The translations under genes were made by a program, and so were the position numbers. 64,000 nt of DNA from Acidobacteriota bacterium (GTDB taxonomy: Bacteria > Acidobacteriota > Terriglobia > Terriglobales > Acidobacteriaceae): contig JAJXZL010000003.1 in assembly GCA_021780075.1 (NCBI GenBank), positions 1 through 64,000 of the forward strand, read 5' to 3'. The notes under the pieces were generated by a model, which saw only the letters and a list, made by a program, of their open reading frames with translations, was not told the origin of the DNA and did not search any database. Of the stretch, positions 27,424 through 36,252 are shown one piece after another. Within the stretch, counting starts at the first letter, position 1, and each line of letters starts with the position of its first letter.

Positions 27424-28476
27424 TCAGGCCAGCATCTCGTCACCGGTTTCGAGCTTGAGAATCACCTTGCCCTCGGCCTCAAGTCGCCGCGCCAGATTTA
27501 GAATTTCCTGCTGCGCCTGCGCCACTTCGCGCGAGCGCACCGGCCCCAGCACTTCCATGTCCTCCTTCAACATCTCCACGGCGCGCGAACTCATTGACTT
27601 AAAGATCTGTGCGCGCAGCTCATCGTTGGCGCCGCGCAGTGCCATGGCCAATTGCCGCTTATCCACGCCGGAGACAATCTCGCGAATCGTCGCGGGCGGC
27701 ACCGTCACGAGATCCTCGAATGTGAACATCAGGTTGCGTATACTCAGCGCCAGTTCCGGCTGGCTTTCCTCAATCTGCTCCAGAATCCTCTTCGACTCTT
27801 CGACGTCCAGTCTGTTAAGCAAATCAGCCACGGCTTTGAAGCCGGAGTAGCTCTTGCGCGCCGTGTCCCCCATGTTTTCCAAGCGCCGATGCAGAATGTG
27901 AGCCACCTTCTGCGCCATCTCCGGCGAGAACTGCCGCATCTCCGCCAGTCTCTGTACGGACACGACCTTGCGCTCCTCGCTCAAGTTCTCCAGCACGAGC
28001 GATGCCCGTTTCGGGTCAAGATGAGCCAGCACCAGGGCGATGGTCTGCGGGTGCTCGGAGTCGAGCAGTTTGCCCAACTGCTGGGGGTCAGTACGCTGCA
28101 ACTTGGCCAGATTGCCTTGCGCCGCTTCCTGTGAACGGCGCACAAGGATCAGCAGATCATCAGCACGTTCCTTGCCGAACGTCTCCACCAGCAAGCGGCT
28201 GGCGTAATCCAGGCCGCCATGAATCATGAAGTTCTGAGTCGCAAGCAATTCCCAGAACTCCTCCATGATCTGGGCGGAAAGGTCCGGCGTGATGCCGCGC
28301 AGCTCAGCCAGCTCCTCCGTCAGCCGCTGCACGTCCGCATCCGGCAGATCGCGCAGGATTTCCTTGGCCAGGTCCTCACCCACCGCCACCAGAAGTACAG
28401 CGGCCTTGCGCAATCCGCTCATGCCCGCCGGCGGGCGCCGCTTGTCTGTCCGGATTTCGTTTCCCTGCTCCGCCAC
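27424..28476 (-). CDS. fliG: Flagellar motor switch protein FliG
   Basis: SGLRKAAVLLVAVGEDLAKEIL, EHPQTIALVLAHLDPKRASLVL, FTFEDLVTVPPATIREIV. Confidence 0.96.
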   Translation of the reverse strand: MAEQGNEIRTDKRRPPAGMSGLRKAAVLLVAVGEDLAKEILRDLPDADVQRLTEELAELRGITPDLSAQIMEEFWELLATQNFMIHGGLDYASRLLVETFGKERADDLLILVRRSQEAAQGNLAKLQRTDPQQLGKLLDSEHPQTIALVLAHLDPKRASLVLENLSEERKVVSVQRLAEMRQFSPEMAQKVAHILHRRLENMGDTARKSYSGFKAVADLLNRLDVEESKRILEQIEESQPELALSIRNLMFTFEDLVTVPPATIREIVSGVDKRQLAMALRGANDELRAQIFKSMSSRAVEMLKEDMEVLGPVRSREVAQAQQEILNLARRLEAEGKVILKLETGDEMLA

Positions 28477-28533
28477 GGTTCTTGCCCCTTTGTCTCTCGC
28501 GTACTTCTTTCTGCAGTGCTGCCGCCCTGTTTG

Positions 28534-30192
28534 CTACTCGGAGTGAATCCAGCTTTGCAGTAGCCGTGAGCTCTGTGTCGGTTCGCGTCGCAGGTGTCCG
28601 GTCACCTGCTCGTAAATCTCTTGCGCCCGAAGCCTCTGCGGATCAGGCATAGACAGTTCTGGCGGGTCGAACACCGCTGGCGCAGCCTGTTGTGCCGGCA
28701 ACTCGCGCGCCGGCTTCTTCCCTGCCTTCGCGGCTCCTTCAGTCAGCGCCGTTCGCGCCAGGCGGAGCGCGGGGCGCACACCAAAGGCCACCACCACCAC
28801 CAGCCCCAAGAGCAGCGCGATGTATTTGACCAGGACGGGCGAGCCTTCGGCCGCGTTCAGCAACTGACCTGGCACTGTCGCTGGCGGTTGCGAGCGGTTC
28901 TCGTCAAAGGCAATATCCTGCACTGTCAGCATGTCGCCACGCGCAGCATCAAAGCCCACGGCTGCCTGCGCCAGCGCTGTCAGATTGTGCAGCTCTCCGG
29001 CCGGCCATGGCTGCCACTGCGCCAATGAGCCGTGCGATGCCGGCCGCATCAACCGGTCGTTCACCACAATGGCCGCCGTCATCCGACGTACCCGTCCGGG
29101 ATTTTCGACCAGATGGCGCACCGTCTTTGAGACGCCATACGTTCCAGACTCGGTGCTATATGTCTGAGGCGGTGTAGTGAGCTTGGGATAAACAGGCAGC
29201 GACTGGGTATTCGGTGCATTCGAGGCGGCGCCGGGAACGCCTGCCGCCACCGGTTGGCCGCCGCTCGTCTGCTGCGTGCGCTGCATCGACAAGGTTGCTG
29301 TCTGGGTCGGGTCGTAGCTCTCCCGCGTCTCCTCGGCGGCGCTGGGGTCGTAATCCAGCGTGACCGAAGCGCGCACATTGCCCGGCCCGGTCACCGGCTC
29401 CAGAGTTGAGACAAGCTTTTCTTCAAGGGATTGTTCTGCGCTGAGACGCAAGGCATCGGGCGTCTTTGGTCCCAGCGGCAGATGGCCCGCTGCGTCGACC
29501 AGCACTACCCGGTCCGGCGACAGGCCGTCCACCGCCGAAGCCACCAGATTCCGGATCGCCTCCGCCTCGCCATCCGCAAGGGAACGATGACGCAGCTTCA
29601 ACACCACGGAAGCCTTGGCCGGTCGCTCCTCCTCGCGAAAAAGCGAATCATGCGGCATGACCAGATGTACGCGCGCCGATTCCACATCAGCCAGCGTTCC
29701 CACGGTGTGCTCCAGTTCGCCTTCCTGCGCGCGCTGGTAGTTCACGCGCTCATCAAACTCTGAACCGACCCAGTTTGGCTTATCAAATAGCTCAAAGCCC
29801 AGACGCCCGCTTTTGACTCCCCCCTTGGTGGCCGTCACAAGGCGCGCCTTGTCCAGTTGCGGAGCGGGAACGCGAATCGCCGTTCCGTTCGCGTCCACCT
29901 CAAAAGGAATCTGCGCCTGCGTCAGGGTCAGGCCAGTCTGCCGCGCGTCGTCCGGATCAAGGCCTGCGTACAGGGTGCGCCAGTCTGTGCGCAGGCCTAA
30001 CCAAAGAATCCCGCCTACAAGCGCGCACAGCATACCCCCCGCAGCCAGCGACCATCTCCGCTGGGCGCCGGGCATCGACGCCCACTGCACCCGCGCGCGT
30101 GTCCACAAGGCTTCTAGCCCTGCGGCCAGTTGCTGGCCCTGTCCGCCGGTGCCCGGTGCGCGCTTCTCCAAGTGTGTTCCTGCCGTGGCCAT
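28534..30192 (-). CDS. fliF: Flagellar M-ring protein FliF
   Basis: DWRTLYAGLDPDDARQTGLTLTQAQIPFEVDANGTAIRVP and NYQRAQEGELEHTVGTLADVESARVHLVMP. Confidence 0.96.
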   Translation of the reverse strand: MATAGTHLEKRAPGTGGQGQQLAAGLEALWTRARVQWASMPGAQRRWSLAAGGMLCALVGGILWLGLRTDWRTLYAGLDPDDARQTGLTLTQAQIPFEVDANGTAIRVPAPQLDKARLVTATKGGVKSGRLGFELFDKPNWVGSEFDERVNYQRAQEGELEHTVGTLADVESARVHLVMPHDSLFREEERPAKASVVLKLRHRSLADGEAEAIRNLVASAVDGLSPDRVVLVDAAGHLPLGPKTPDALRLSAEQSLEEKLVSTLEPVTGPGNVRASVTLDYDPSAAEETRESYDPTQTATLSMQRTQQTSGGQPVAAGVPGAASNAPNTQSLPVYPKLTTPPQTYSTESGTYGVSKTVRHLVENPGRVRRMTAAIVVNDRLMRPASHGSLAQWQPWPAGELHNLTALAQAAVGFDAARGDMLTVQDIAFDENRSQPPATVPGQLLNAAEGSPVLVKYIALLLGLVVVVAFGVRPALRLARTALTEGAAKAGKKPARELPAQQAAPAVFDPPELSMPDPQRLRAQEIYEQVTGHLRREPTQSSRLLQSWIHSE

Positions 30193-30210
30193 CGTCCCCG
30201 CATCCTGCCG

Positions 30211-30534
30211 TTAAAATTGCATCCCCATCACCTGCTGGTAGGCCTGAACCGCCTTGTTGCGCACTGAAAGCGCAAGCTCGAAAGCCATATCTGCCTTCTG
30301 CGTGGCGATCATTGCCTGGTGTACATCCACTCCCGAGCCGGTCATCAGTCCGTCGACGGCCGTGCGCGCCTGGCTCTCCAGCGCATTCACCTGCCCCAAG
30401 GCACCTGTCAGCAGACTGCCAAACGGCATAGGCGCGGAGTTATCGCTGCCGCTTGCGATTGCGTTCTGCGCCGTGCCTGCCATACTGCTTGCCGATGTGT
30501 TGATTGCTGTGACTGCGTTCATTGCTGCCTGCAC
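30211..30534 (-). CDS. fliE: Flagellar hook-basal body complex protein FliE
   Basis: DVHQAMIATQKADMAFELALSVRNKAVQAYQQVMGMQF. Confidence 0.93.
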   Translation of the reverse strand: MQAAMNAVTAINTSASSMAGTAQNAIASGSDNSAPMPFGSLLTGALGQVNALESQARTAVDGLMTGSGVDVHQAMIATQKADMAFELALSVRNKAVQAYQQVMGMQF

Positions 30535-30586
30535 TCTTTTGCTCCTCGATTGCGCAAATCTGTTCTCTCGCCTTTAATCTGTCCGC

Positions 30587-31084
30587 CTACGCCTTGGCGA
30601 TTTCGAGTGCCGCCGCGATCATGCCTTTCTCCGCCTGCACCGCAGAGCCGTTCAAACCATAGGCACGTGTCGCCCCCATCAGGTCCACCATCTCTGTGAG
30701 CGGATTGATATCCGGATAAGACACATATCCATCGGCTCCTGCGTCGGGATGCCCGGGGTCATACCGCTTGAGCGCGGGCGAGGGGTCTTCGACTACCTGC
30801 GCGATATGCACGCCCGGCGCAACATCGCCGCTCGAACTGGGAATCTGCTGCGGCAAAGGTCCCGCGCCTGCCGCAAATGTGAATTCCGAAGCGTCGCCCA
30901 GAGCATTCAGAAACCCACTATCGCCCTGATTAGCGGCGAAGACCACCATCTGTCGGTGATACGGTCCGCCCGTGGCGGTGCGCGTGGTTTCTGCATTGGC
31001 CATGTTCGCCGCGACAATCTCGGCGCGCATCCGCTCGGCCTGCATTGCCGATCCCGAAGTCTCCATCAGTCCAAAAAGATTCAT
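30587..31084 (-). CDS. flgC: Flagellar basal-body rod protein FlgC
   Basis: AEIVAANMANAETTRTATGGPYHRQMVVF and PDINPLTEMVDLMGATRAYGLN. Confidence 0.93.
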   Translation of the reverse strand: MNLFGLMETSGSAMQAERMRAEIVAANMANAETTRTATGGPYHRQMVVFAANQGDSGFLNALGDASEFTFAAGAGPLPQQIPSSSGDVAPGVHIAQVVEDPSPALKRYDPGHPDAGADGYVSYPDINPLTEMVDLMGATRAYGLNGSAVQAEKGMIAAALEIAKA

Positions 31085-31117
31085 CGCAACCGCTCCCGAC
31101 CCTTACCAGGTCCGTCG

Positions 31118-31483
31118 TTACTTGTCGGCGTGAATGGCATCCATCACGCGTTGATACTCCAGCCGCAGCAGAGCCACGCCCGTCTTGTACTTCAATTGCG
31201 CGTCGGCAAGATTCAGGCTCTCGCGATCCATCGAAACATTGTTCCCGTCAGGCCGCGCAATCAACCCATCAACGGCATTCACCTTGACTGGCTGCGCTCC
31301 GCGTTCCTGGTTCTCTCCTCCGATAGCCCCGCGCATTTCGGCCTCGAAGTCCATACCCAGCGACTTGTAACCGGGCGTGTCGATGTTGGCCATGTTGGCC
31401 GCCGTCAGTTTGGCTTCGCTGGACGCCAGATCGATGTAGCGCGCAATCTGGTCACTCAACCTCGTTTCGACCTGCAAATTCAT
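31118..31483 (-). CDS. flgB: Flagellar basal-body rod protein FlgB
   Basis: AANMANIDTPGYKSLGMDFEAEM and DGNNVSMDRESLNLADAQLKYKTGVALL. Confidence 0.93.
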   Translation of the reverse strand: MNLQVETRLSDQIARYIDLASSEAKLTAANMANIDTPGYKSLGMDFEAEMRGAIGGENQERGAQPVKVNAVDGLIARPDGNNVSMDRESLNLADAQLKYKTGVALLRLEYQRVMDAIHADK

Positions 31484-31541
31484 CGCAATGCCCTTCGCCT
31501 TTCCGTGGAGCCGGCTTGTCGCCTGTGCCTGCCGAACCGTC

Positions 31542-32807
31542 TTAGTTCACCGTCAACCCAAAATCGATCTCCTGCGAGGTCAGCACCGGCTCATCGCCGG
31601 CCAGAATTGCCGCGCGCTCCAGCACATGCTCAAGCTCGCGCACATTGCCCGGCCAGGGATGCGCCGCCAGTTTAGCCACTGCGGCTGCGTCAATGCGCTT
31701 CACAGGAGTTTCGCGGCCCAGGCGCTCCAGAAAGTGATCCACCAGGAGCGGCAGGTCCTCGATGTGTTCAACCAGGGCCGGTGTGCGAATCAAAAAAACA
31801 GCGAGCCGGTAGTAAAGATCTGCGCGGAATGTTCCCGTCTGTGTGTGCTGCACGAGCGGCCGGTGCGTCGCGGCCAGGATGCGCACATCGACTTTGACCG
31901 TCTCGTTGTCGCCCACCCTCTGCAACTCTCCGCTCTCAACAAAGCGCAGCAGTTTGGACTGTAGGGCGAGCGGCATTTCGCCAATCTCGTCGAGGAAGAG
32001 TGTGCCGCCCTCGGCAGCCTCGATGCGCCCTACGCGCCCCTGCACCGCGCCGGTAAAGGCTCCACGGGTGTGGCCAAACAACTCGGATTCGAGCAGTGCT
32101 TCAGGAATCGCAGCGCAGTTGATGGCGATGAACGGCTTGCGGCTGCGGGTGGAGAGGCGGTGCAATGCCTCGGCCACCAATTCCTTGCCTGAACCTGTTG
32201 GGCCCTCAATCAACACTGGAGTCGAGCGCGGCGCCACCAGCCGGATGCGGCGGCTCACCTCCAGCATGCAGGGAGCATCGCCTATCAGCTCTGGGAGTCG
32301 CTCGCCGGCAGCGCACGTTCTGGGGCTGCAGGAGTGCTCCGCGCTGACCGCTGCAACTGCGGGCTTTTCAAGAGCGGGTGCGGAATGAGACGGTGTTTGA
32401 ACCGCCTGCAGCGTGGGAGCCGCATTCCACGCGGCGGTATCCGCGTCCTGGCTGCGGCGCAAGGCGTAAAGCAACTCCTGGCGATGAGACCCGCGCGGAC
32501 TCTGTTGCACAGCCGTTCCGTCGACGCTCAGCAGGTCCACTTCGGGAAAGAACATCCTGAAATCCCTCAGAAACTCGCCATGATCGAGATCAGGCAGCCA
32601 GGAGTCGACGATGACAGCCTCAGGGGCTGCGGCGACCACTTCAGTCCAGGCAGCCGCGCCCCCCTCGGCCTCGCGCACCTGCCAGCGCAGGCCGGTGAGA
32701 ATCTCGTTGAGCCGCTGACGAAAGCTGCGATCGGCGCTGGCCACCAGCGCAGTGCGCGGCCGTATGCGCGGGACTATAGGAAGCACTGGGACCGGAAAGG
32801 CTTGCAT
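31542..32807 (-). CDS. Sigma-54 activator (flagellar regulator) lacking a C-terminal DNA-binding domain
   Basis: Degenerate receiver, AAA+ with GPTGSGKELVAEALH and ESELFGHTRGAFTGA; ORF ends ~20 residues after the AAA+ lid (AILAGDEPVLTSQEIDFGLTVN*), no Fis HTH. Confidence 0.92.
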   Translation of the reverse strand: MQAFPVPVLPIVPRIRPRTALVASADRSFRQRLNEILTGLRWQVREAEGGAAAWTEVVAAAPEAVIVDSWLPDLDHGEFLRDFRMFFPEVDLLSVDGTAVQQSPRGSHRQELLYALRRSQDADTAAWNAAPTLQAVQTPSHSAPALEKPAVAAVSAEHSCSPRTCAAGERLPELIGDAPCMLEVSRRIRLVAPRSTPVLIEGPTGSGKELVAEALHRLSTRSRKPFIAINCAAIPEALLESELFGHTRGAFTGAVQGRVGRIEAAEGGTLFLDEIGEMPLALQSKLLRFVESGELQRVGDNETVKVDVRILAATHRPLVQHTQTGTFRADLYYRLAVFLIRTPALVEHIEDLPLLVDHFLERLGRETPVKRIDAAAVAKLAAHPWPGNVRELEHVLERAAILAGDEPVLTSQEIDFGLTVN

Positions 32808-32851
32808 TGCGATTCTCCTTCGATTCGAATACTGCGTACCATTTGGCGCAT

Positions 32852-33607
32852 CTACTGCGCCTCAACTGCAGAACCTGCTGCATGCATCACAATTGCCGCC
32901 ACGGCAGGCGCAGGAGGCGCCTGAGCGATGAGCTCGCTCTCAGCGGGAACCATGTATCCCTGGCCCCGTACTGTCCGCACCAACCTGCCGGGGGCAGGAT
33001 CCTTGAGTTTGCGGCGGAGGTAATTCACATAGACGTCCACAATGTTGGTGGTCTGCGCAGGCTCCATGTTCCAGACCGCTTCCAGTAGCTCTACGCGTGA
33101 AACGCAGTGGCCACGGTTGAGCATCAAGTGCTCCAATAACGCAAATTCTTTGTTTGTAAGCTCAATGGAGTCTCCGGCGCGATGGACAGAGTGGTCCAGG
33201 CGGCTCAGTTCCAGATCGCCGGCGCGCAACAGCAGCCTGGCTTCGCGCTTGCGCCTCAGAAGTGCGCGGCAGCGGGCACGCAGTTCATGCAGACTGAAGG
33301 GCTTCACCATCAGGTCATCGGCGCCGCGATCCAGACAGCGCACCCGTGTGTCCACTTCCTGCCGCGCAGTCAGCACCAGCACGGGCAGATCGGCATCCAT
33401 GGCACGCAGCTCGTCAAGAACCTGCTCCCCATCCTTGATCGGCAAATTCAAATCGAGGATCGTAAGGTCCGGCAGTTCCTCGCGAAACGCCTCCACTGCT
33501 GCGGCTCCGTCATACGCCAGGCGGACGTGATGCCCGTCAGCCTCCAGCCCGCGGCTCAGGAACAGCCCCAGCGCCCCGTCGTCTTCGGCAATCAGCAATC
33601 TCATCAC
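32852..33607 (-). CDS. OmpR/PhoB-family response regulator
   Basis: Receiver LLIAEDDGALGLFLSRGLEADGH...DLTILDLNLPIKDG and winged-helix LTNKEFALLEHLMLNRGHCVSRVELLEAVW...VDVYVNYLRRKL. Confidence 0.93.
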   Translation of the reverse strand: MMRLLIAEDDGALGLFLSRGLEADGHHVRLAYDGAAAVEAFREELPDLTILDLNLPIKDGEQVLDELRAMDADLPVLVLTARQEVDTRVRCLDRGADDLMVKPFSLHELRARCRALLRRKREARLLLRAGDLELSRLDHSVHRAGDSIELTNKEFALLEHLMLNRGHCVSRVELLEAVWNMEPAQTTNIVDVYVNYLRRKLKDPAPGRLVRTVRGQGYMVPAESELIAQAPPAPAVAAIVMHAAGSAVEAQ

Positions 33608-33887
33608 AGCCTTTCTATGCGGCCGATTCGCAGCGTGATTTACCTGCCGCTACCCCGCCGTCCGCAAGGTTTTAACGTGCGCTAACCTGCGGCTCCACTC
33701 CACCTTGCCGTGCGGCCGCGAGGAACTCAAGACAGATGAGAAAAAAGAAAGAGACTTGATTCCGGGAATGGAATTCCTCATGAGAGAGTTCCAAAACGGA
33801 GATGGATACTGCGAGCACCTGTCGGGGCCTCACCGCCCTGCGGATGCCCCGAGCCAAGGGAAGAACGAAGAAACTATGAAAAGCCTG

Positions 33888-33915
33888 TTGCAATTCGCTT
33901 TTTATTCGCTATAAT
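33888..33915 (+). promoter_or_regulatory. Sigma-70-like promoter with direct-repeat operator for lexA
   Basis: TTGCAA (33888-33893), N16, TATAAT (33910-33915); spacer holds ATTCGCT-N4-ATTCGCT (33893-33899 / 33904-33910). Confidence 0.6.
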
Positions 33916-33921
33916 GCGCCC

Positions 33922-34527
33922 ATGGCTGTCACGCGAAGGCAAAAAGAGGTTCTCGATTTTCTTGAGTCGTTTGTCACCCGCAACGGTTACTCCCCTTCAT
34001 TTGAGGAGATTGCGCGCGGCATGGGACTGAAGAGTCTGGCCACTGTCCACAAGCACATCACCAACCTTGAGCGGAAGGGGATGCTCGACCGGGTTCATAA
34101 TCGCAGCCGCTCGATTGATGTGCTGCCGCCGGGCGCGCGCTCGCGCACCAGTGACCGGCTTCCGCTTGCCGGGCGCATCGCAGCGGGCTTGCCGGTGGAG
34201 ACGACCGAGGTGCCCGAAAGTATTTCCCTGCATGATGTGGTCGGAAACCGCGATGTTTTTGCCCTGGAGGTACGGGGGGACTCCATGCGCGACGAGCACA
34301 TTATCAATGGCGATTATGTACTGGTAGAGCGCACGCGCACTGCCCGCCAGGGAGAGATCGTGGTTGCGCTCGTGCATGGGGCTGAAACCACCCTGAAGCG
34401 CTTCTATTCCGAGGGCCAGGTGGTCCGCCTGCAGCCGGCCAACATTGAGATGGAACCGATCTATGTTCCAGCAGCGCAGGTGGCAATTCAGGGCCGCGTG
34501 CTCGGTGTGCTGCGCAAATACCGCTGA
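33922..34527 (+). CDS. lexA: LexA repressor
   Basis: TRRQKEVLDFLESFVTRNGYSPSFEEIARGMGLKSLATVHKHITNLERKG, cleavage site LAGRIAAG, catalytic VRGDSM. Confidence 0.96.
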   Translation: MAVTRRQKEVLDFLESFVTRNGYSPSFEEIARGMGLKSLATVHKHITNLERKGMLDRVHNRSRSIDVLPPGARSRTSDRLPLAGRIAAGLPVETTEVPESISLHDVVGNRDVFALEVRGDSMRDEHIINGDYVLVERTRTARQGEIVVALVHGAETTLKRFYSEGQVVRLQPANIEMEPIYVPAAQVAIQGRVLGVLRKYR

Positions 34528-34551
34528 AGCCACAGTGGCTATCCGAAATGC

Positions 34552-34580
34552 AAAAGGCCCGGCGAAATCGCCGGGCCTTT
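34552..34580. terminator. Bidirectional intrinsic terminator between lexA and trxA
   Basis: AAAGGCCCGGCGAAATCGCCGGGCCTTT, A and T tracts flank the stem. Confidence 0.8.
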
Positions 34581-34600
34581 CCACTTCCATGCGTCGCTTT

Positions 34601-34933
34601 TTATGCGAGGAGACGCTGTACCTTCTCTTCAATCACATTCTGGGGCGCATAGCCCACAATCTGATCCGCGATCATGCCTCCCTTGACAAACAGAAGCGTG
34701 GGAATGCCGCGAATGCCGAAGCGCGAAGCCGTAGCGCCATTCTCATCGACGTTCACCTTTGCCACCTTCAGCTTGCCGGCATAGGCTGCCGCCACGCCAT
34801 CAACAATGGGTCCAATGGCCTTGCACGGACCGCACCAGACCGCCCAGAAATCCACCAGAACCGGCTGCTCGCTGCGCAGCACTTCCTGGTCAAACGTTGC
34901 ATCGCTAACTTCAAGAACTCCCAATCCAGCCAT
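34601..34933 (-). CDS. trxA: Thioredoxin
   Basis: VLVDFWAVWCGPCKAIGPIVD, GIRGIPTLLFVKGG. Confidence 0.95.
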   Translation of the reverse strand: MAGLGVLEVSDATFDQEVLRSEQPVLVDFWAVWCGPCKAIGPIVDGVAAAYAGKLKVAKVNVDENGATASRFGIRGIPTLLFVKGGMIADQIVGYAPQNVIEEKVQRLLA

Positions 34934-35093
34934 GTTCCTCCCTTGCTTTACCTGCCTGTTTCAAGTGTACCGGCAATCGTCATTCTATGGGATGCGGTCC
35001 CGGTGCAAAAGGTCGCAGGTCACAGCCGATCCTCACATGCAGAAGGACTTGGCCGGAGGCAGAAGGGATCATGAGTGATGCCGGCAAATTAAA

Positions 35094-35125
35094 AGCGCCC
35101 GGATCCAGAAAGGACCTCGGGCGCT
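35094..35125 (-). terminator. Intrinsic terminator downstream of thrC-thrB
   Basis: AGCGCCCG / CGGGCGCT arms; minus strand continues TTTTAATTT. Confidence 0.6.
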
Positions 35126-35337
35126 AGAGCAGCCCTCCCCCAGAACTGCCCACCGTGCGAATGTAGGTGTTCTTGTGTGCATTAGCAAGCAAACTTAGGT
35201 AACGATTACGAGCAGAATTACCCGGTGACTACTCAGGACGTAAACATCGCCCAGGGTAGCAGTTACGCTTAAGTTAACAGCGTGGTATTCCCCGCGATGA
35301 GTCAAGTCGCAAATCCACGTGCGCCAAAGGGTTCGCT

Positions 35338-36252
35338 TCAAACTGACGCGCTATACGGCCTTGCACCGGCGACCTCAAATCGGCAAACCTGCAGCTCCGC
35401 ATCTGGCAAGCCTCTGATGGCATTGAGAATTGCTGCCGATGCTGGTTCGATGCTTTCTTCTCCGTCGATGATCATCAACACTGCGGGCCCAGCACCGCTG
35501 AGGGCAGCGCCCAGAATGCCGTTGCTGCCCGCAAGCGGGAGCAACGGCGCGAGCAAGGGACAGATAGGAGAGCGATACGGCTGGTGCAGTCGATCCTTCA
35601 TTGCCAGGCGAAGCAGATCGCCGCGTCCCTGAGCGAAGGCCAGTCCCAGCAGAGAAACTGCCTGAATGTTCATCACGGCATCCGCGCGCGAGTAGCTCTC
35701 TGGCAATACGGCGCGGGCTTTGCTGGTAGCGAGCGGATCCGCGGGAAGAACGATGATTGCGCGCCACTCGGTTGGCGGGACAACGCGCGCGTAATGCACT
35801 GCGCGTCCTTCGTTTGCCGCCGTGACATACCCTCCCAGCCAGCACGCGGCGGCGTTGTCCGGATGCCCTTCCAGGGCACATGCCTCTTCCAGTATTTGTT
35901 CAGGGCTCCAGCCAAGCTGGCCAAAATGCACAGCCATGGCCACTGCGGCCAGCCTGCCCGCCGCGGACGAACCGCAGCCCATGCCTAGCGGAATCCCGTT
36001 AACCATACGCATGGCCAGGGGAATAACCGGCCTGTCGTTCTCTGCCAAGAGTCTCTTGTAAACATCCAGGATGAGATTATTCTCAATCTGCGCACAGCGC
36101 TTAGCGTCGCGGCCGGTTGCATCGATCTGAAACTCTGTGGCCTTTTTGGCCTCAATCTCAAGAAAGATATCCACCGCGACGGCTGCAGCGTCAAAACCGG
36201 GCCCTAGATTGGCTGACGTGGCGGGTAGTCGAAGACTTAGCGGAGCGCACAT
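35338..36252 (-). CDS. thrB: Homoserine kinase
   Basis: RLPATSANLGPGFDAAAVAVD, NGIPLGMGCGSSAAGRLAAVAM, GILGAALSGAGPAVL. Confidence 0.95.
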   Translation of the reverse strand: MCAPLSLRLPATSANLGPGFDAAAVAVDIFLEIEAKKATEFQIDATGRDAKRCAQIENNLILDVYKRLLAENDRPVIPLAMRMVNGIPLGMGCGSSAAGRLAAVAMAVHFGQLGWSPEQILEEACALEGHPDNAAACWLGGYVTAANEGRAVHYARVVPPTEWRAIIVLPADPLATSKARAVLPESYSRADAVMNIQAVSLLGLAFAQGRGDLLRLAMKDRLHQPYRSPICPLLAPLLPLAGSNGILGAALSGAGPAVLMIIDGEESIEPASAAILNAIRGLPDAELQVCRFEVAGARPYSASV

